From NCBI GenBank assembly GCA_003427395.1, contig BFEA01000068.1, forward strand, positions 2,976,319-3,032,153: DNA of 55,835 nt, given 5' to 3'. This document shows positions 9,356 through 20,129 of this stretch, piece after piece. Positions within the stretch are counted from its first letter, which is position 1. Every line of letters begins with the position of its first letter. A program made the translations under genes and the position numbers. This stretch comes from Chara braunii (taxonomy: Eukaryota; Streptophyta; Charophyceae; Charales; Characeae). Below the pieces are notes generated by a model. That model was not told the origin of the DNA. It searched no databases and saw only the letters and a program-made list of their open reading frames with translations.

Positions 9356-10162
9356 TGCATGACCCTTCGTTCCAGATTCTTTTAGCAACAGTACGCCTTA
9401 CTGTAGAAGAAAAGGAGTATCTTGAAATGATTACCGCCAGCACTGAAGAGAATGAAGAATACGGCATTGTCGATTACAAAGGGAGGTGGAAGGTGGAAAA
9501 GAAAGACGTCATGCTCGCCGCCAAAGATAGGGAATGGTTAAATGATGAAGTCGTCAATTTGTACCTGCTAGCCGTTCAGATCACCAATGACTACATCAAG
9601 AAGGTGGATTCGACATGTGCAGAAGTGGCAAAAGATGAAAGTTCTTGTAGTATTGCATCTGTGCATATTCTATTTTTTTTTTTTCTTTCCCAGATTATCA
9701 AAAGTTAAGTCCGCTGGAATCGCATACTCCGAAGGGACGAGATGGGTGAAAGACATAAATCTTTTCAATTTTGATTTGGTAATTATCCCTCTCCATTTCC
9801 GAAATCATTGGGTCTTAGCTTATGTCAGTATAGATCGCTCTGAGTGTAAATTCCGCCTCGTAGACTCTCTCCATCGTGTAAACTACGGTCCAACCCTCGA
9901 ACTTTAAACAGGTTTTTTCAGAGCGGAGTTTCAGTGACAAATTCTTCGGGAAAAATATCATGTGGAGGAACCTACATCCTACTTTGATACATCAGTAGAT
10001 GGGATTCGTGCTCAAGAGGATTCTTCAAGTTGTGGTATTTTTATGTTAGGTTTTGCATCTTTGCTTGCAAAATGTCACTTCCCTCCGTTCGGTTTCTCAC
10101 AAGATAGTATTCCTGATATGAGACTTAGAATAACATTTGATATTTTGTCTATGGTTAGATAG
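9356..10162 (+). pseudogene. Ulp1-type (C48) SUMO protease domain
   Basis: The Ulp1/SENP family are cysteine proteases that cut SUMO-like modifiers. Many eukaryotic transposons carry one as a C-terminal domain. The signature order is present. WLNDEVVNLYLL begins at 9535 and is the usual substrate-groove start. IPLHFRNHWVLAYV follows, with catalytic His at 9806-9808. VDSL has catalytic Asp at 9863-9865. QEDSSSCGIFML has the oxyanion Gln at 10013-10015 and the nucleophile Cys at 10031-10033. A shift in the T-run at 9667-9680 joins frame 1 to frame 2, and stops at 9905 and 9935 break the stretch between Asp and Cys. All four active-site residues survive although the frame is broken. The domain identity is secure; its role in the element is inference. 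Confidence 0.85.
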
Positions 10163-10570
10163 GAAAGTCAATGAGAATTTCAGGTTCTAGGTTTGGAAAA
10201 ATGAGGTTGACATGTTTACTTAGTGTGAACATTCCGGGTGAAAATGTGTATTGTAGGTAATTTTTTGGAAATATGTTGACAATGTATAATGACATTTCAT
10301 AGACTTCTCATCAGTTTTTGATGAGGTTGGCATGTTTTACTAAGTGACATGTTTACAGAGTGGATTGTCAATCCTTGAGTAACATGTTTGCGGTTTGTGT
10401 ACGTGTGAACATTCGAGGTGAAAATTTGTGTTTAATTTCCTTCAACAACTTTCATGTATAACCATTGTTTTCTCGTTGTTTGTTTATTTTTCCCTCAGTT
10501 CTTTGTGTCATTTTACAATTAAAATAAAAAGTGAACATGAAAACAATTTCACCTTTAACGAAAACACCGT
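10163..10570. other. AT-rich 3' flank with a ~180-bp direct repeat
   Basis: No gene is visible. A piece containing gtgtgaacattc, then GGTGAAAAT, then GTGTnTTn occurs at about 10221-10252 and again at about 10401-10433. The word gaggttgacatgtttact or a close variant precedes both, so this is an old tandem duplication of ~180 bp. It separates the end of the protease domain from the hairpin array and is probably the untranslated tail of the same element. Confidence 0.4.
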
Positions 10571-11785
10571 TTTAGGGGTATGCCAAGCTCACATGACTGA
10601 AACGTATGTCCCGACTGCCCCAACTTAGGGGTATGTCCGGCCCAACATAAACTGTATACATAAGCATATGACCAGACCGCCCTAACTTAAGGGTACGCCT
10701 GACTTCTACTTAATTGACGACATGAGGCATAAGACTAGACTGCCCTAACTTAAGGGTATGCCTAGTCAGCCTTAAACGAAGTTTACATATGGCATAGGAT
10801 TAGACTGCCCTAACTTAGGGGTATGCCTAATCGGCCTACACAAGTACGAACGACGAATGGTCAGACCGCCTTAACTTAAGGGTACGTCCAACCTATATAA
10901 CATCAACGACAAGAGCATATGGTTAGGCCGCCCCAACTTAGGGGTACGCCTAGTTTGCCTAAACAGTTTAAGTTACAATAAGGCAAAAGTGACCAGACCG
11001 CCCTAACTTAAGGGTACGCCTGATCTGCCGGAACAAGCACAAACGACGTATGACTAAGCCGCCCTAACTTACGCTTAGCCTCCGCCATGACAGTTTAAAC
11101 AACCATGAATAATTTTGCACAAACTTTATAATTTCCTTTCTTCTTGGACAGATAGTTAGACCTACCCAACTTAGGGAGACATCCAACTCTGCCTTGTGTT
11201 TAAAAAGAAAAATAAAAGACGATTTATACTAACTTTCTGCTCCTTTATATTATCACGAGCATAAGACTGAACCGCCCTAACTTAAGGGTACGCTCAGTCT
11301 GCCCGAGTTACCTTTATATTCTTCAGTTGTCTCTCTTCTCTTTCTATTTTACCTGACTTACTGACTGGCTCTCCCAACTTAGGGCGCCCGGCCTGCCAGA
11401 TAATATAAGTTCATATAACATATATATCAAATTTTATACTTTGGTTGACCATTAAGTTCACAGCTCATGACTAAGCCGCCCCAACTTAGGGGTACGCTTA
11501 GTCTTATGTCCTTGTCCCCCTCAGAAGAAAACAAACACAGAACCGGGTCTACGCAACTTAGAATATCCCCTGCTCTGTTTTCAGCAACCCAAAAGAAATA
11601 TCTGGATTCTGAGTCTCCCCAACTTAGGGTGTCCGTCCTCTTGTTTAAAACCCCCAAAAAAGAAACAGCGACTGGTCCGTCCAACTTAGGATAGGCCCGG
11701 TCCAAAAAGGTTATGCAATCAGCCCAGCAAACATAAATAAAACACAACACCGAACCCACTCAACCCAGAGGGATTCAGCCTTGGG
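10571..11785. repeat. Array of ~16 hairpin units with core CCCTAACTTAAGGG
   Basis: Units lie at about 10613, 10675, 10738, 10803, 10863, 10925, 10995 and 11055 (spacing 60-70 bp). The rest are at about 11158, 11266, 11362, 11469, 11543, 11609, 11670 and 11751 (spacing mostly 65-110 bp). The consensus is roughly CCG-CCCY-AACTTA-RGGG-TACG. Outer arms differ between units yet pair within a unit. GACTAG pairs with CTAGTC (10733/10762), GATTAG with CTAATC (10798/10827), AGACTGA with TCAGTCT (11264/11294), and GACTAAG with CTTAGTC (11469/11497). GACTGG pairs with CCGGTC with a GU (11670/11697). The stretches between units are unrelated to each other. Such compensatory change points to selection on a folded RNA or cruciform. 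No protein-coding frame is present. Confidence 0.85.
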
Positions 11786-13780
11786 TTGACCTAGTCAAAC
11801 GCATGCAAAACACCTTCATCCCGCCTTCCCCCTTTTCCCCTTTTCTTAAATCAAACAGACTAAATATCTGATTTTCACACATGATTCATTCCTTTTATTT
11901 TGAATTGATTCAAGAAACAAAGTTCAAACTAATAAAGCCAGAAATATATATAATCTTTATCACTTCCTCAGTCAAAACAGGGTAATAGCTTTAGGTGAAT
12001 ATTATAGGGTCATATGAGTAAAGCGAGATTATATGTGAGTGTTCCCTGCCTCCAGAACCCCGCCTGGGCTCCGGCAGAGCTCCCACAATCAGTGGGTGGA
12101 CCTCCCACAAGGTCTTGTTGCGGTCCTACGGGTTGCAATCCCGCCTGCCTCCTTCCTCTCGTAACCTTAGACTAGACTTAGAGTAAGAAGGATATAAAAA
12201 GATAAGTCAGACGCTCAGGATACAAGGGAGGGACAACTCAACTCGCTGTGAGAGGGCCTTGGAATCCTGAATATCCGGAGGGCCCGCAATGATGGCCAAC
12301 TGACGCAGTAGAACCAGTCAACCTTCAGTCAAAATGCAGAATAATCATTCCCTGACCACCTCCAAAGTCGTAGCATGATCTCCACACAAGCCCAAACACT
12401 CCGCTAAGTCGTAATGGCGCTCTCCCTGACAAAACCATCGTTTTCTCAGCCCCTGAAGGCTGCGTCTAATTAGAGCAGCCGCCTGTGCTCTACTTGAAAA
12501 ACCGCAGTATTCAGCAAACCACATTAGCCGCAATGTTACTACCGACAGCAACAACAACGGTGACAACCAGCTATGTCCAGTTAATCGCAGAAGACACAAC
12601 ACGGTTAATCAGAACACCATGCACTCAACAAGGGTGCTCAACAAGCATGATGAATGCAGCAACTCCGCCATAATAGGCCACCGAGAGGTGCAACAACATT
12701 CGGAAGTTCACCCCGCAACCCAGTGCCTCTTAGTTTCCTCCTTTGCAGTAGCCCGCGTTACCCACTGCAAGCTGGCAGTTCGATCTTAGCCAATAGCTGA
12801 GAAAACAGCAGCAGTCACAGAGTGCACATCAATGCCCAGTGTGAGGCAGCACACACCTAGCTGCAGCGGTTGCCCCACTATCACAGCAACATAGTGACCT
12901 TCCGGGCAGATTGTGCCTGCCCACGGAACACAGGCTACTTCCTGCTGGTAGCCACAACATCATTGATCTTCGAAAGTCAGTGACCTGATACAAACAGCGG
13001 CGCTCATGATCTGACTTTGCCGTAGTTGTTGTCTATGAACAGTAGCATTTCGAACATGTTCATGTGGTCATGAAGATCAGCAGCTCCACTAGAACGAATC
13101 GTCAATTAGCAGTTGTGCCCTGCCTTAAGTAGCAGCAGAGCCGTATCAACTACACTTCCAGATTTGAACGCAGTTGTAGCACATAGAAGTTATAGTACGC
13201 AGCAGCGGCTTCACCACTGTGTTTTTGATATCGCAGCAAGACAATTCTGACTATAACAATCACTGTTCACAGACCAACTGCGCTGACCGCAACAGTCTGA
13301 CCACCAGCAGCCAGCTAAACAAGGAGGGAAGGTGGAGGAGTCGGGGCCCCCGAACGCTATGGGAAGCACTACTACAGCGGGAGCTGGCTTCGCTTCACCA
13401 CTCACCAAATGTGCAAAATAAGAATGAAACTCCCGCCAAAAACATGGACCGATACACTCCCCAACGAACAAGTAAGTATGCCCCCCTCTTTTTTTTTTTT
13501 TTTTTTTTTTTCTTTGCACCCGCACATACGAATGACAGCAGCGTTGCGGACTTCGAACACGTGTGCCAGCATGGGCTGGTCGGTGACGATGTCAAACAAA
13601 AACCCAACAGGAATACAAAGGTCGGAACAACAAAGACCACCCGTGGGGTCCCAATGACCGCTACGACCGCCACGAAGCAGAAGGCCAAACTCGAGTACTA
13701 AGACCAACACCGCCACCTCGACAAGTAACGACGACGATCTCGAGGAAGCTTCATTACGCCACTCCGCCTACAACTCGGAG
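11786..13780. other. No recognisable gene
   Basis: This is mixed-composition sequence without a convincing coding frame on either strand. At 12036-12160 there is a GC-richer patch with a short inverted piece (cagtgggtgg versus cctcccac). At 13490-13511 there is a T-run. Open frames at 13219-13701 and on the opposite strand depend on that T-run and have no protein character. I see no RNA gene here. Confidence 0.4.
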
Positions 13781-14670
13781 TGAACCTCCCGTTAAGGCAC
13801 AACCCTATCTATGCCACGCGAGACCGCCCTCTGTGTCCTACATCCGAGCATGTACCTCTCGCTAGAAAACATGGGACGGTACACTATCATAACTATTTAT
13901 TATTATTACCACTATTATTACTATTATATAGTTCTATCTTCTCCGCACCGGGCCCGGCCCGTTGGATTGGCCAGGTTCATGCAAAGTCATAAGATGAGAA
14001 CATCCGCGGGACGGGGACAAGGTCGCAATCATCACGAGAGTGAGCATAAGCCCCTGTTCTACTATTCACTCCCTCGTGATTGTCTCCTTCCCTAAACCAC
14101 GGATAGATGCAACGCTTGAGTAAGTTACTTTCCTCAGCTCCTTTGCCTTCTGCCGTGCTTAACTTTGTTGTCCTCGGTTGAAACAACGCAGCCCTTACAG
14201 CTTATACCAAGCAGACCGCTTCCCTGATCAAAAATCTGGTGCGGCCAATCCGTTCAGGACAACTTGAAACCCCCATTTTGCATCTGAGTTTGTCAAAAAT
14301 GGCCAAGAAACGGCCAAATAATCCACTTTTCACTCCTGCCTTTCCCTTCTGCCTTCCTTCCTCGACTTCTCAACGCACCTCATTCCTTTCTTTCTTCTAT
14401 TATACCCCTCCCTTCATCAATCTGAGTGGGGGTTCAGGATCCCAAAGGTCCAACCTCAGGATCGAGCCCCACATCGTCCGTTTCTATCAAGGAACGGGTT
14501 AGATATGGCCTATCTCTTCCCACCACATCTCCCTCTTCATCGTCTTTCACGCGCTCCTCTTCGTCTTATTGGTGACGCCAACGCGTTCTACTTATTGTAG
14601 CGCAGCAACTAGTAAGCGGTCCGCATGAGAATAGCCAGTAGGTAAAGAGCCAGGAGCGAAGGAAGATCTG
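13780..14670. other. No gene; (TTA)-type simple repeat
   Basis: An interrupted (TTA/CTA)n run lies at about 13896-13930. It is followed by GC-rich unique sequence (ccgggcccggcccgtt). The rest, to the U6-like sequence, has no coding signal. Confidence 0.35.
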
Positions 14671-14764
14671 CAGACCATTCCTTCATTTATGCGTATCATC
14701 CTTGCGCAGGGGTCGTGCTAATCTTCTCTGTCTCGTTCTAATTTTAACGGACGTCCTGAAGGAC
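14671..14764 (-). ncRNA. U6 snRNA-like sequence (probable pseudogene)
   Basis: U6 pairs with the 5' splice site and with U2 in the spliceosome. Read on the minus strand, the 5' end GGTCCTTCAGGACGTCCG matches the U6 5' stem-loop. GACAGAGAAGATTAGCA then carries the ACAGAGA box and AGC triad, followed by CCCCTGCGCAAGGATGA, the start of the internal stem-loop and the best conserved part. The 3' end (GAAGGAATGGTC) is close to the expected end. About ten differences from the usual plant U6 are visible. No T-run terminator follows, and no clear TATA or USE lies upstream. I therefore favour a retroposed or decayed copy over an active gene. Confidence 0.8.
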
Positions 14765-15400
14765 CAAACCTCATGGCACAGGCTTGGGATATGGCCCCCG
14801 AACCGGCAATAAAACGTGAGTCTGTATTTCAGCAGTTCATTGGTACACCAACTGAGTTTAGGCTTTTCAAGCCGCCCGATCCTGGTACCGGCACCGGACC
14901 GTTGTCGGAGGGCACGGTGTCCCGGCCCTCCTCTGTGTACCAAGTCCCTACTTGGTACCACCTTTAGCTCCAACGCTGTGGTCTGTAGCAGTTCCCGAAC
15001 CACTAAGACCCTTAGTACCCAGACCATACCTTGACGTGGACCGACCCTGTTCGTACCTGCTTCCGCAAAAAGGTGCGCCGCAGGGCTTTCCATTGGTCCA
15101 CGTAGGCTCGGCGCCCTGCTGTACAGCAGAGCACAACCGGCCTGTGGCCGTGGTAGCCGCCGGGTTCGCCCTGGGACGTGGAGGTGGAAAGACCAGCGTT
15201 GTCTCTTCTACTGCGCGTCGATTGCGCCCTGGTTAAGTTATGGGTCGGGTACGCGGGCTCGCTGTGACAGTCGAATAGAAGAGGGGCAAAAGAGGGGAAA
15301 AGAAAGAGAAAAGAAACTGGTACTCTGAGTCAGGATCGATCTAGTGACTTCTGATCGACGCAACGTTATGATTTTATCCGTGTCCTATTTATACCATTTA
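14765..15400. other. No gene recognised
   Basis: GC-rich sequence contains several cctggtacc and ggtaccacc words at about 14881-14960. Short open frames on both strands are present but none has domain character. Purine-rich sequence (gaagaggggcaaaagagg) lies at 15277-15315. Confidence 0.3.
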
Positions 15401-15402
15401 TC

Positions 15403-15600
15403 TTTAATTATTATTATTATTATTATTTTCAGACGCGAGTCCACTTTCGGTCCCCGTCACATCGTAGGGAGGCCAACGGTTCGGGCTTCGAGTTCGAGCG
15501 GTGGTATTGTGGCCTAGGCAGGCCCAACCCTTCGTATATCACCTATATCGGGTCTGCGCATCTAAGCTCCGCGCGGTAGGACCCCTGTAGCTGTATTAGA
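15403..15600 (-). repeat. Short element with (TTA)n end, copy 1
   Basis: An (ATT)n run at 15409-15427 is followed by sequence with a gccaacggttcgggcttcg core, then ctaggcaggcccaac, then agctccgcgcggtagg. A similar series (gccgacggttcaaatttc, then gccgactctaggcatctc, then gtcgcgctgtaggacc) follows the second (TTA)n run 370 bp downstream. Read on the minus strand, both end in a (TAA)n tail, as some SINE or LINE 3' ends do. The family is not identified. Confidence 0.4.
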
Positions 15601-15760
15601 GGGCAGATACAGTGGGGCCTGAAAAGGTGGGTGTGTGAAAAGGAAAAGAAAGGGATGAGGGCGAAAGTTGGGTTTTAGATTAGTGTGTGGACTTGTACCG
15701 CTATTCAGGCGGAGCTGTGGCGCGGAGGAAATCTGAAGCACCATCCTTTTTTTTTTTGCA

Positions 15761-15802
<42 letters not shown>

Positions 15803-15990
15803 TTACTGGTCTTTCGGGTGCGACTTCCCCTTTGCATTTTCGGTCATTTCGCGGGAAAGCCGACGGTTCAAATTTCAGGCTTTGTGGTCCACTGCCTAAG
15901 TTGGCCGACTCTAGGCATCTCGTCTCTGAACGAGCTCCGAATGAGCGTCGCGCTGTAGGACCCCAAAAGAGGGGCGACCCACGGCCGCAT
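15761..15990 (-). repeat. Short element with (TTA)n end, copy 2
   Basis: The (TTA)n run at 15761-15800 is followed by the second diverged copy of the unit described at 15403. Shared landmarks are the gacggttc core and the gctgtaggaccc end. Copies in the same orientation, each with its own trinucleotide tail, suggest two independent insertions rather than one tandem duplication. Confidence 0.4.
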
Positions 15991-16436
15991 CGGTAGGAGG
16001 CTTATCACCCCCCTCATGGAGGGTCATAAGCCCCCTCCTTACCACCGGACACAGGTACCCGATAAGGATAAGCATGTGCTGCGTTTTAAAAAGGGAAGCG
16101 TGACCTTCAGTATTCCGTTATGGGACCGCAGTGTCGAACCTGCTGTCTTATCGCTAGGGCCTGGGACTGACAAGTGCAAGGCTGGTTCATGATCGACCGT
16201 TGGGTTTTTAGGCTTGAGTGTTACTCTCTGAAAATTATTTAGTCTTAGTTTATTGCCACATTTTATTTATTGCTATTTTAGAACTTTTAAAATTCTTGAA
16301 TGCGGTGAGATCTGAAAAGGACTAATCGGAGTCCCTCATTCAGAACGTAGGGGGCAAGCCTATCAAAGGAAGAGGGAGTCTGGATATCGTCCGCGGCCGG
16401 CAGTCTAGTAGCACACAGTCTGTACTGCGGGCTCCG

Positions 16437-17081
16437 GTGGAGAGTGGTGTGCTATTGGAAGTTGACGGCTTAGTGCTGCGCTGTTTACCGAACGGGTGCT
16501 GGGTATTCGAGTCAGTAGGCGGGGCTGGTGCTGGGCCTTGCGAGCTAAGCCTAGCTATGGCGTTGCACGGGTATAGGCCCGGATACTGGTACCACCAGGC
16601 CCTATGGAAACCCATGTCTGGGGAAGGGCCCTGGATCACAGTAATGCTCAATTACGATGGGGGTGACGAAGTGAGGCTGAAGATTAACGTGGAAGGGGCT
16701 AAGAAGGTGGAGATGTGGATTGACCCAAAACTGCAGGATGCGATCACGAAGGCAAAGGATCGTGCGGAGAGGCGTTGCAGGAGGGACGGAGTGACAGCAA
16801 AATTGCAGGTAACGGTCTCATATCATGAGACCGAGACCACAATGGACACAGCGGACCTGGAACAAGCCCACCTGGACAGGGACTCAGGTGGGGAGAGCGA
16901 AATGAGCGAAGCTGGAGATCGAGAAACGAACCTCAGGTCCTGGAATAGACCAGGCGAGATCCAGAGGTATCACCGAGCTGCGAAACTGGTGGAAGAGGGG
17001 TCCGAGGCCAGCTCTCGACAACTGACGCCCAGAGGCCGAGGGGCAAGTGAGAAACAGAACAAGGGGAAGAGACATATGTGA
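16437..17081 (+). CDS. Hypothetical protein, 214 residues, basic/acidic C-terminus
   Basis: This is an intact open frame from ATG to TGA. The first ~130 residues look folded: a strand-rich start (LLEVDGLVLRCLPNGCWVF), then HGYRPGYWYHQALWKPM, then VRLKINVEGAKKVEMWI and a helical DAITKAKDRAERRCRR. The remainder is hydrophilic (SGGESEMSEAGDRETN) and ends Lys/Arg-rich. I do not recognise the family. The length and the disordered basic tail would suit a retroelement gag-like or DNA-binding protein, but no zinc knuckle or other motif supports either. No neighbouring ORF forms an obvious partner. It could be chance, although the composition argues mildly for real coding sequence. Confidence 0.4.
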   Translation: MESGVLLEVDGLVLRCLPNGCWVFESVGGAGAGPCELSLAMALHGYRPGYWYHQALWKPMSGEGPWITVMLNYDGGDEVRLKINVEGAKKVEMWIDPKLQDAITKAKDRAERRCRRDGVTAKLQVTVSYHETETTMDTADLEQAHLDRDSGGESEMSEAGDRETNLRSWNRPGEIQRYHRAAKLVEEGSEASSRQLTPRGRGASEKQNKGKRHM

Positions 17082-20000
17082 GGGGGCGCGAGTCAGACGA
17101 CACATGACAATCTGAGAGCAAGGGGAAGTCAACGAAAGGAAAAGACCACGCGGATGAGCGAAAAAACGATCGGGCGAGATGCAATTGATGTCAACCACGG
17201 TCTCTCGGTTCACTCGTGATCGTTCTGTGTCTGCTGAGTCACAGTGAGTCTTCATGCTGAGACAGGAGACACGTGTGTAAGAAGGAAGGCACGTTAGGGT
17301 CAACGGGGAGGGAAAAAAAAAAGAGGCGAAAGAAAAACATGAGAGGGCGGTCTGTGAAGAGAGAGACAGGGTGAGCGAAACGTGATGCGAGCCCGCGGTG
17401 AGCTCCGGACTAATGTCATGATCACCATTGTTGTCAGGCCTACTAAAGAAAAATTGAAATAGTGAGATCGATGGAGAGGTCAGTGGTTCGAAGAATGTTC
17501 GTTAGCCCTATGGCAACTTCTTGAAAGTGATCGGATGGTACAATCTTTCGTGCATTGCCAATCCCGCCTCTTTCACTAACTTTGGTTCTCTAGTTATTTC
17601 ACCGATCAACTGAGAATTACCCTTGAATGAAGCAGAGGGTACGGGAATCACAGTCACTATGGACAACGTGAGCTGGTGTATCTAACTTGGCCTGTGGATC
17701 TTATACATGTCAGACAAGCAAACATGGTAAATCTATGAGCGCAAATCACTGATTGGAGATAAGTGGTTGGCTGGCAGCGACTCAAACGAGAAAAGCTCAT
17801 GGTCAATCCAATCAGATAAGAGAGACACTCTTTTACCCCTTTCAGTTTTGTTTATTTAATTCATTTATTTAATGGGTCAGCAATTTTGTTCAGGCGAAAG
17901 TTCCAACAGTGATTTTGATCATTCAGGAGAGTGGTTTATCTGTTTATACTGGTCCATCACGCCTTAAATGAACCAATGGTGAGTAATAAAGGTTGTGATC
18001 CGAATGTGTTCTCTGATGGGCAAGAAGCAGCGTATTTTAAGGGAAATTGTGTATTTATTGGCCAAATTCTATATGGACGGTGACTAGTGATTGCTCGTAA
18101 GCTGCTCTTAATCCCACGTCCCAGGCCTGTTAGGTGACTCGTGACAGGTTGATTGAGCGGTCGTGCTCCCTGGTGTCACTCCTGAATGAGGTCTGTTTGG
18201 ATGATCTCTCAGCACGACACACGCTCTGAGACTACTCCGGTGCTTCGGACTGTAGGCGGGCAATCCTACGTGGCCATAATACTGGGAAAAGCGCGCACCA
18301 CCTCAACAAGCATGCCTTTACCTGATTTTGTCAACACTGTGGAGGCCACTTAGCGCCATGCCGTGTGCAAAATGAGTGAGAACAAGCCTCGAGAGTTGCC
18401 ATGTGCATCAAAAGTTGAATGGAAACCACTACCAGGAAAATCTCAGGCAAACCCAACACTAGCAGCACTCGGAAAGACAGACAACTCAAACCAGGCTCAC
18501 GCAAATTTAGTCAGTGACGGACCAAGACAACTTTCAGCAGACTCAAGCGGAAAAATTGACAGACTGACAAATAGATTCGGCAAATTCAGACTATTCCAGA
18601 ATTCAACTAATATCCGGAAAATCAGTCGCGAACTCAATTCTCAGATTTGGCTGTTATATCACTGAGGCAAAAGAGGCCTGCATCTAATATTTCAATCAGT
18701 TATCCATCAGGATTAGTGGTCTGAAGCGCGAACTCGACGCTCACTAATCAACTCTACTCATCAGTTCGAATCAAAAAAAAAAAAAGGTCAGTAACTTTAT
18801 TCGGCACCGAAAGTCATATTGAGGGAGTTGTTTCAGTCGGATCATGACCTATCACACGGTCTGAGCGGCCTTTGGCATTAATACAGAAACCCGGGAGGTG
18901 GTTCCTGTTGGTCAGGCGTCAATGGTATTCACAATGGGACGGACTCTTAAGGATAAACTCAATGTTAGTTCTTAACCGGGAAGGAAAAGGGGAGGACTCT
19001 GGTCGGCTCTAGCAACTTAGACTGTCGGGAAGACATGAAAGGCAGTGAGGTGCTAGTCGTAAAGAGCAACTTTGTCAGGGACAAGAAGAGGGGATGGAAG
19101 GAGGAGGCGTACCTGGATATGGACTCTCATAGGCAGAGTCAACGTGAATATGCAGTTCACATGATAAAGACAGAGAAATATATTGAATATGTGATTTATT
19201 TTACGGGTCGGATGGCAAACTGCACAGTACTGGCTCCTCGCTGGAGAGCGTGGAACGGGCCAGGGCGAGCCTCGCGTGAACTCAACTAGTACCCGGGTTA
19301 CCATCTCCGAGAACCTATCAACACCCAACAAACGAGCGTTTTCTTTCACAATCTGCAGTTCCTTTCCTGTATTATGACGTGGTAAATCACGGTTCGGAGC
19401 CAGACATTTTGTCAATACTCAGATAAAGCATTTTGACAGTACTTGGAACTCAGGAAAAGCATTCAGACAGTACTCAGAACTCAGATAAAGCATTTGGCAG
19501 TACTCATGACTCAGAACAGCACTTTGTGTAGTATTCAGAGCTTGGAGCATTGTTCTACCCTTATTCAGTTGCTACTCAACTATTGCTCAAATTATATTAT
19601 CCTATTGCCGACCAGTCACTACTCAATCTGCATTTAATAAGTGAACAAACAGTCCGAACTGCAGATGACATTCATTAGCAAGCCACAGTCAATTTAGAAC
19701 AGCGAAAAACATTCACTAGCAAGCAGCGGTCAATTTATTCAGGTCAGCATTCAGAAAAGTTATACCAGTACAGTATTCAGAGCAACATACAGAAACAACA
19801 TTCAGAGCAGCATCCAGAACGACATCTAGAACACCATTCAAAAGGCATTTGTGCAGCATTTAAACAAGCATTCGGGAGCTTGTCAATCAATTAGTGGTTG
19901 ACGTCTATTCAGTGAACAGCGTTCGACTCGGCCGTAGCGGTCGCCCGTCAATCAAGCAGTCATTTTTCTCTGTCTGGGAGTAGCTATCTACCAAACACAT

Positions 20001-20100
20001 GAGAGAGATCAACCGCATCATAGTTGACGAGTCGGTCCTTGACAGCCTTTCCCCTACAAATACGTCATGATTGATGGGTTCAAGCGAGAAGATCTGTTTA
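17082..20100. other. No gene; short tandem repeats near 19.4 and 19.8 kb
   Basis: There is no coding signal over 3 kb. An open frame at 18363-18665 has a Ser/Asn/Lys composition without structure. At 19410-19525 a unit of ~40 bp (gacagtactcagaactcag, then ataaagcattt) is repeated about three times with variation. At 19745-19860 attcag-type words recur. An A-run lies at 18773-18785. Nothing else stands out. Confidence 0.4.
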
Positions 20101-20129
20101 TCTTCATCGCTCTCACTGAATTCGTTGAA

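Larger units (their letters stand above)
2324..10162 (+). pseudogene. Large decayed gene: ParB-like, methyltransferase-like and Ulp1 protease domains
   Basis: A single coding track can be followed for ~7.8 kb. It is in frame 2 from 2324 to about 4830, frame 1 to about 5500, frame 2 to about 7350, then frame 1 to 8583. Candidate introns and the Ulp1 protease domain follow. In-frame stops occur at 3362, 4031, 4984, 4999, 5609, 6401, about 6416, 7061 and 8581, and shifts near 4820, 5495, 7350 and 9665. Protein-like sequence resumes in the expected frame after every stop, so this is one broken gene rather than many small ones. Ulp1-family proteases attached to long ORFs are typical of several eukaryotic DNA transposon groups, so a mobile-element origin is likely. 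No transposase of a known family was recognised. Domains are described in the segment entries that follow. Confidence 0.7.

Noticed and set aside
10571-11785. CRISPR array (regular ~30-base repeats with unrelated spacers)
   Set aside because: The sequence is eukaryotic, the repeats vary strongly between units, spacer lengths range from about 30 to 80 bases and there are no cas genes. Covarying hairpins explain it better.
12050-12150. tRNA-like sequence with gggttgcaatccc
   Set aside because: A B-box-like arm can be drawn, but no A box at proper spacing and no cloverleaf could be formed.
13211-13716. Lys-rich frames on the minus strand and a Phe-rich frame on the plus strand
   Set aside because: They depend on the 22-base T-run at 13490-13511 and show no protein character.
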